A DNA stretch of 64,000 nt, taken from REEB481 sp964586595 (GTDB lineage Bacteria > Bacteroidota > Bacteroidia > NS11-12g > UBA955). The position numbers were made by a program, and so were the translations under genes. The DNA lies in contig CAZPHB010000012.1 in assembly GCA_964586595.1 (NCBI GenBank), positions 1 to 64,000 on the forward strand. Direction: 5' to 3'. This document shows positions 61,966 to 64,000 of this stretch, in pieces. How positions within the stretch are numbered: position 1 is the first letter of the stretch; every line of letters starts with the position of its first letter. A model generated the notes under the pieces. It had not been told where the DNA came from. It saw nothing but the letters and a program-made list of their open reading frames with translations, and did no database searches.

Positions 61966-62994
61966 ATGACGGTATTGCATAACCGCATCAATAAAAAAGA
62001 ACTCAAGGCCCGCATGATGGCCGATCCAACGCCACGCACCACCCTTTCTTTTTACCGCTACGTTCCTATTGATCATGTGCAGGAGTTTCGCGACCAGCGC
62101 TATCGTGAATGGACAAAACTTGGCGTACTTGGACGTGTTTATGTGGCGCACGAAGGCATTAATGCGCAAATCAGCGTTCCCACCGCGCTGCTGGAACAAT
62201 TCCGCGAAGCCCTGTACCGGCTCCCGGGACTGGCCGAAACCCGATTGAATTTCGCAGTGGACGACAACGGAAAATCCTTCTACAAACTCGACCTGAAGGT
62301 GCGCCATAAGATTGTGTCGGATGGAATTGACGACCCCAGCTTTAACCCTGCCCAAACAGGGACGCATCTGAAAGCGGAAGATTGGAACCGCTTGGCGGAA
62401 GAAGATGATGTGGTTATTGTGGACATGCGCAATCAATATGAAAGCGAAGTTGGCCATTTCGAAGGTGCCATCCTGCCCGATTGCGATACCTTCCGGGAAG
62501 AATTAGACAAGGTAATCCAACTCATTGGCGAGGAAAAAGATAAGAAAGTAATGATGTACTGCACGGGCGGCATCCGTTGTGAAAAGGCCAGCGCCTGGAT
62601 GAAGCACAAGGGTTTCCCCAATGTATATCAGCTGGAAGGCGGAATTATTCAATACGCCCGTCGCATCAAAGAACTGGGATTGCCGAGCAAGTTTCACGGA
62701 AAGAACTTTGTATTTGACGAACGCCTGGGTGAGCGCATCACTCCTGAAATCATTGCCCATTGCCATCAATGCGGTCAGGCTGCCGATACGCATGTGAATT
62801 GTGCCAACGACGCCTGCCACCTGCTGTTTATTCAGTGTGAGGCCTGTGCACAAAACATGGAGGGCTGCTGCTCTAATGAATGTCGCGAGGTGATTCACCT
62901 GCCTGAAGAGGAGCAGCGTGCCCTGCGCAAACGCATCCGCAAAAACAGCGGCACCGCACATTACCGCGGGCTGCGCCTGCTGAACAATACCTGA
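61966..62994 (+). CDS. trhO: tRNA uridine(34) hydroxylase TrhO (rhodanese-like)
   Basis: A 342-residue protein of the YceA/TrhO family, which makes 5-hydroxyuridine at tRNA position 34. The N-terminal ferredoxin-like part has FYRYVPI and GRVYVAHEGINAQIS; the rhodanese domain has DMRNQYESEVGHFEGA and the active-site cysteine Cys199 in MYCTGGIRCEKA. The C-terminal region holds a cysteine-rich zinc-like module (HCHQCGQ, NCANDACH, CEACAQ, GCCSNEC). Together with mnmA it is a second wobble-uridine modifier in the window. A box is located 6 nt upstream; a hairpin follows at 63046. Confidence 0.92.
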   Translation: MTVLHNRINKKELKARMMADPTPRTTLSFYRYVPIDHVQEFRDQRYREWTKLGVLGRVYVAHEGINAQISVPTALLEQFREALYRLPGLAETRLNFAVDDNGKSFYKLDLKVRHKIVSDGIDDPSFNPAQTGTHLKAEDWNRLAEEDDVVIVDMRNQYESEVGHFEGAILPDCDTFREELDKVIQLIGEEKDKKVMMYCTGGIRCEKASAWMKHKGFPNVYQLEGGIIQYARRIKELGLPSKFHGKNFVFDERLGERITPEIIAHCHQCGQAADTHVNCANDACHLLFIQCEACAQNMEGCCSNECREVIHLPEEEQRALRKRIRKNSGTAHYRGLRLLNNT

Positions 62995-63045
62995 TTGTTT
63001 TTGTATCGGATTTTTTCGGTTTCACCACCGCTGCAAACGTGGCGC

Positions 63046-63083
63046 AAACCTGCTGTGTCGCGATGTGCAGGTTTCTTCTTGAT
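63046..63083 (+). terminator. possible terminator after trhO
   Basis: AAACCTGC (63046-63053) pairs with GCAGGTTT (63067-63074), with partial pairing inside the 13-nt loop, followed by the pyrimidine-rich CTTCTTG. The T tract is imperfect, so this is a moderate candidate. Confidence 0.42.
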
Positions 63084-63093
63084 GTTGATGCAT

Positions 63094-63125
63094 AAAAAAA
63101 GGGTCAGTTGAAACGCTGACCCTTT
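63094..63125 (-). terminator. rho-independent terminator of metK
   Basis: On the minus strand AAAGGGTCAG and CTGACCCTTT form a 10-bp stem with an 8-nt loop (63098-63125), followed by a run of Ts (63097-63094). It is 56 bp past the metK stop. Confidence 0.85.
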
Positions 63126-63130
63126 AGATG

Positions 63131-63176
63131 CCATCCGGGTTTGAACCCGAGATGGTAACATTTGCCTTGCGGCAAA
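63131..63176 (-). other. two further hairpins in the metK 3' region
   Basis: TTTGCC/GGCAAA with a 4-nt loop (63161-63176) lies right after the metK stop, then CCATC-CGGGT/ACCCG-GATGG with one bulge (63131-63155). They have no T tract and precede the terminator. They may stabilise the 3' end or bind a protein; function unknown. Confidence 0.6.
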
Positions 63177-63180
63177 CAGA

Positions 63181-64000
63181 TTATTTCAGTTTAAACGCCT
63201 TCTTCACGGCAGGAACCGCATCCAGGTTTTCCCATGGAAACAGGGTAACCTTCATGGTCTTTTCATTTTTCTTACCCTTGTTGAAGGTTTTGCTTACCGT
63301 TTTGGTTTCGCGGCCCATGTGTCCGTAAGCGGCTGTTTCCAGATAAATTGGGGTGCGCAGCTTGAAACGGGTTTCGATGTTGTACGGGCGCAGGTTGAAT
63401 TCCTTCATGCCCATGATTTTTGCGGCAATTTCGCCATCCGTCATGTTCACCTTGGAAGTTCCGTAGGTATTTACATAAACACCTATCGGATCTGCCACGC
63501 CAATGGCGTAGCTCACCTGCACCAAACATTCATCACATACACCGGCAGCTACCAGATTCTTGGCAATGTGGCGGGTAGCATACGCTGCGCTGCGGTCCAC
63601 TTTACTCGGATCTTTTCCGCTGAAAGCGCCGCCGCCGTGGGCACCGCGTCCGCCGTAGGTATCAACGATGATTTTACGTCCGGTAAGTCCGGTATCGCCG
63701 TGCGGTCCGCCAATCACGAACTTTCCGGTAGGATTTACGTGGAATTTGATGTCGGCACCGAACAAGCCATGCAGCCTTTTGGGCAGCTTCTTCTTCACGG
63801 CAGGCACCAATATTTCGCGCACGTCTTTGTCAATCTGCGCGAGCATGGCTTCGTCAGCTTTTTGCACATCAGCCGCCTTGGGAGATTTAGGCTGGATGAA
63901 GTCATCGTGCTGGGTACTGAGCACGATGGCGTCGATGCGCATGGGTTTATTGTCGTCTGAATATTCAATGGTTACCTGGCTTTTGGCATCGGGGCGCAGG
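63181..64000 (-). CDS. metK: S-adenosylmethionine synthetase (5' end beyond window)
   Basis: The last 272 or so codons of metK, which makes SAM from methionine and ATP. Visible segments include DAKSQVTIEY, VLSTQHDDF, FHVNPTGKFVIGGPHGDTGLTGRKI, where GGPHGDTGLTGRK is the P-loop-like central domain, GGRGAHGGGAFSGKDPSKVDRSAAY with the conserved GGGAFSGKD, and a Bacteroidota-type C-terminus (AYGHMGRET). The usual length in this phylum is about 420 residues, so roughly a third of the protein is outside the window. It is followed by three hairpins, the last a terminator. Confidence 0.95.
   Translation of the reverse strand, partial: LRPDAKSQVTIEYSDDNKPMRIDAIVLSTQHDDFIQPKSPKAADVQKADEAMLAQIDKDVREILVPAVKKKLPKRLHGLFGADIKFHVNPTGKFVIGGPHGDTGLTGRKIIVDTYGGRGAHGGGAFSGKDPSKVDRSAAYATRHIAKNLVAAGVCDECLVQVSYAIGVADPIGVYVNTYGTSKVNMTDGEIAAKIMGMKEFNLRPYNIETRFKLRTPIYLETAAYGHMGRETKTVSKTFNKGKKNEKTMKVTLFPWENLDAVPAVKKAFKLK

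Noticed and set aside
63131..63155. tRNA-like T-arm (GGGTTCAAACCC on the minus strand) near metK
   Set aside because: No 5' half, D-arm or anticodon arm fits on either side; the sequence is explained as one of several hairpins after metK.

Overview
The window is chromosomal DNA of a Bacteroidota (Bacteroidetes) bacterium of moderate G+C. The evidence is: two giant PKD-repeat surface proteins ending in the CHU_C / type B sorting domain of the type IX secretion system (T9SS); a PorP/SprF-family outer membrane protein; LytTR regulators paired with a Reg_prop/Y_Y_Y sensor kinase; DUF2723 and DUF2851 proteins; a 287-residue primary sigma factor without region 1.1; and many gene starts preceded by TAnnTTTG, the -7 promoter box of this phylum. 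Class or order cannot be settled by eye. No tRNA, rRNA, IS element, prophage or CRISPR array was seen. A 100-N assembly gap at 6047-6146 interrupts an RND pump gene, so the window comes from a scaffolded draft.

Layout. 1-3.9 kb, plus strand: a photolyase-like FAD protein, then a surface-glycan module (FkbM-type methyltransferase, hexapeptide acyltransferase, WbsX-type protein). 3.9-11.7 kb, minus strand: an operon of a large BNR/Asp-box protein followed by a complete tripartite RND efflux system (adaptor, pump, TolC). 11.8-15.5 kb: ABA4-like membrane protein, two short-chain dehydrogenases, an exported-looking extradiol dioxygenase and a DsbA/FrnE-like protein. 15.6-20.1 kb: a nucleotide-sugar cassette (DegT aminotransferase, UDP-glucose dehydrogenase, UDP-glucuronate decarboxylase) running into a MORN-repeat/TonB_C protein. 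20.2-27 kb: rlmB, a DUF2723 glycosyltransferase, gltX and divergent mnmA.

27-31.5 kb: an IgGFc-binding/PKD/CHU_C adhesin closed by a bidirectional terminator shared with rpoD. 31.6-38.2 kb: rpoD, feoA-feoB, an Fe-S (CCG) protein with its conserved neighbour, an MFS exporter, and rpmH-rnpA-yidD (rpmH is a 52-codon gene). 38.2-43.4 kb: a tightly overlapping four-gene two-component operon whose first gene looks like a LytS-type kinase that has lost its ATP-binding residues. 43.5-51.2 kb: sucB, DUF2851, a GT39 glycosyltransferase, lhgO, a SprT-like protease and recJ. 51.3-55.8 kb: a PKD/CHU_C adhesin translationally coupled to a PorP/SprF protein carrying a SPOR-like C-terminus. 56-63 kb: membrane Fe-S oxidoreductase, mutL, two rhomboids, an EEP-family hydrolase and trhO. 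The window ends inside metK.

The main themes are envelope building and display (sugar nucleotides, GT-C transferases, T9SS cargo, efflux) mixed with housekeeping genes. The items most worth a second look are the degenerate kinase at the head of the two-component operon, three TGACA elements at exact 11-bp spacing upstream of the 1459-residue adhesin, the PorP/SprF-SPOR fusion, and a recurring arrangement in which the -7 box lies only 4-10 nt from the start codon, which implies many leaderless or near-leaderless transcripts. No stretch longer than about 300 bases lacks a gene; the longest gap is 55793-56067.
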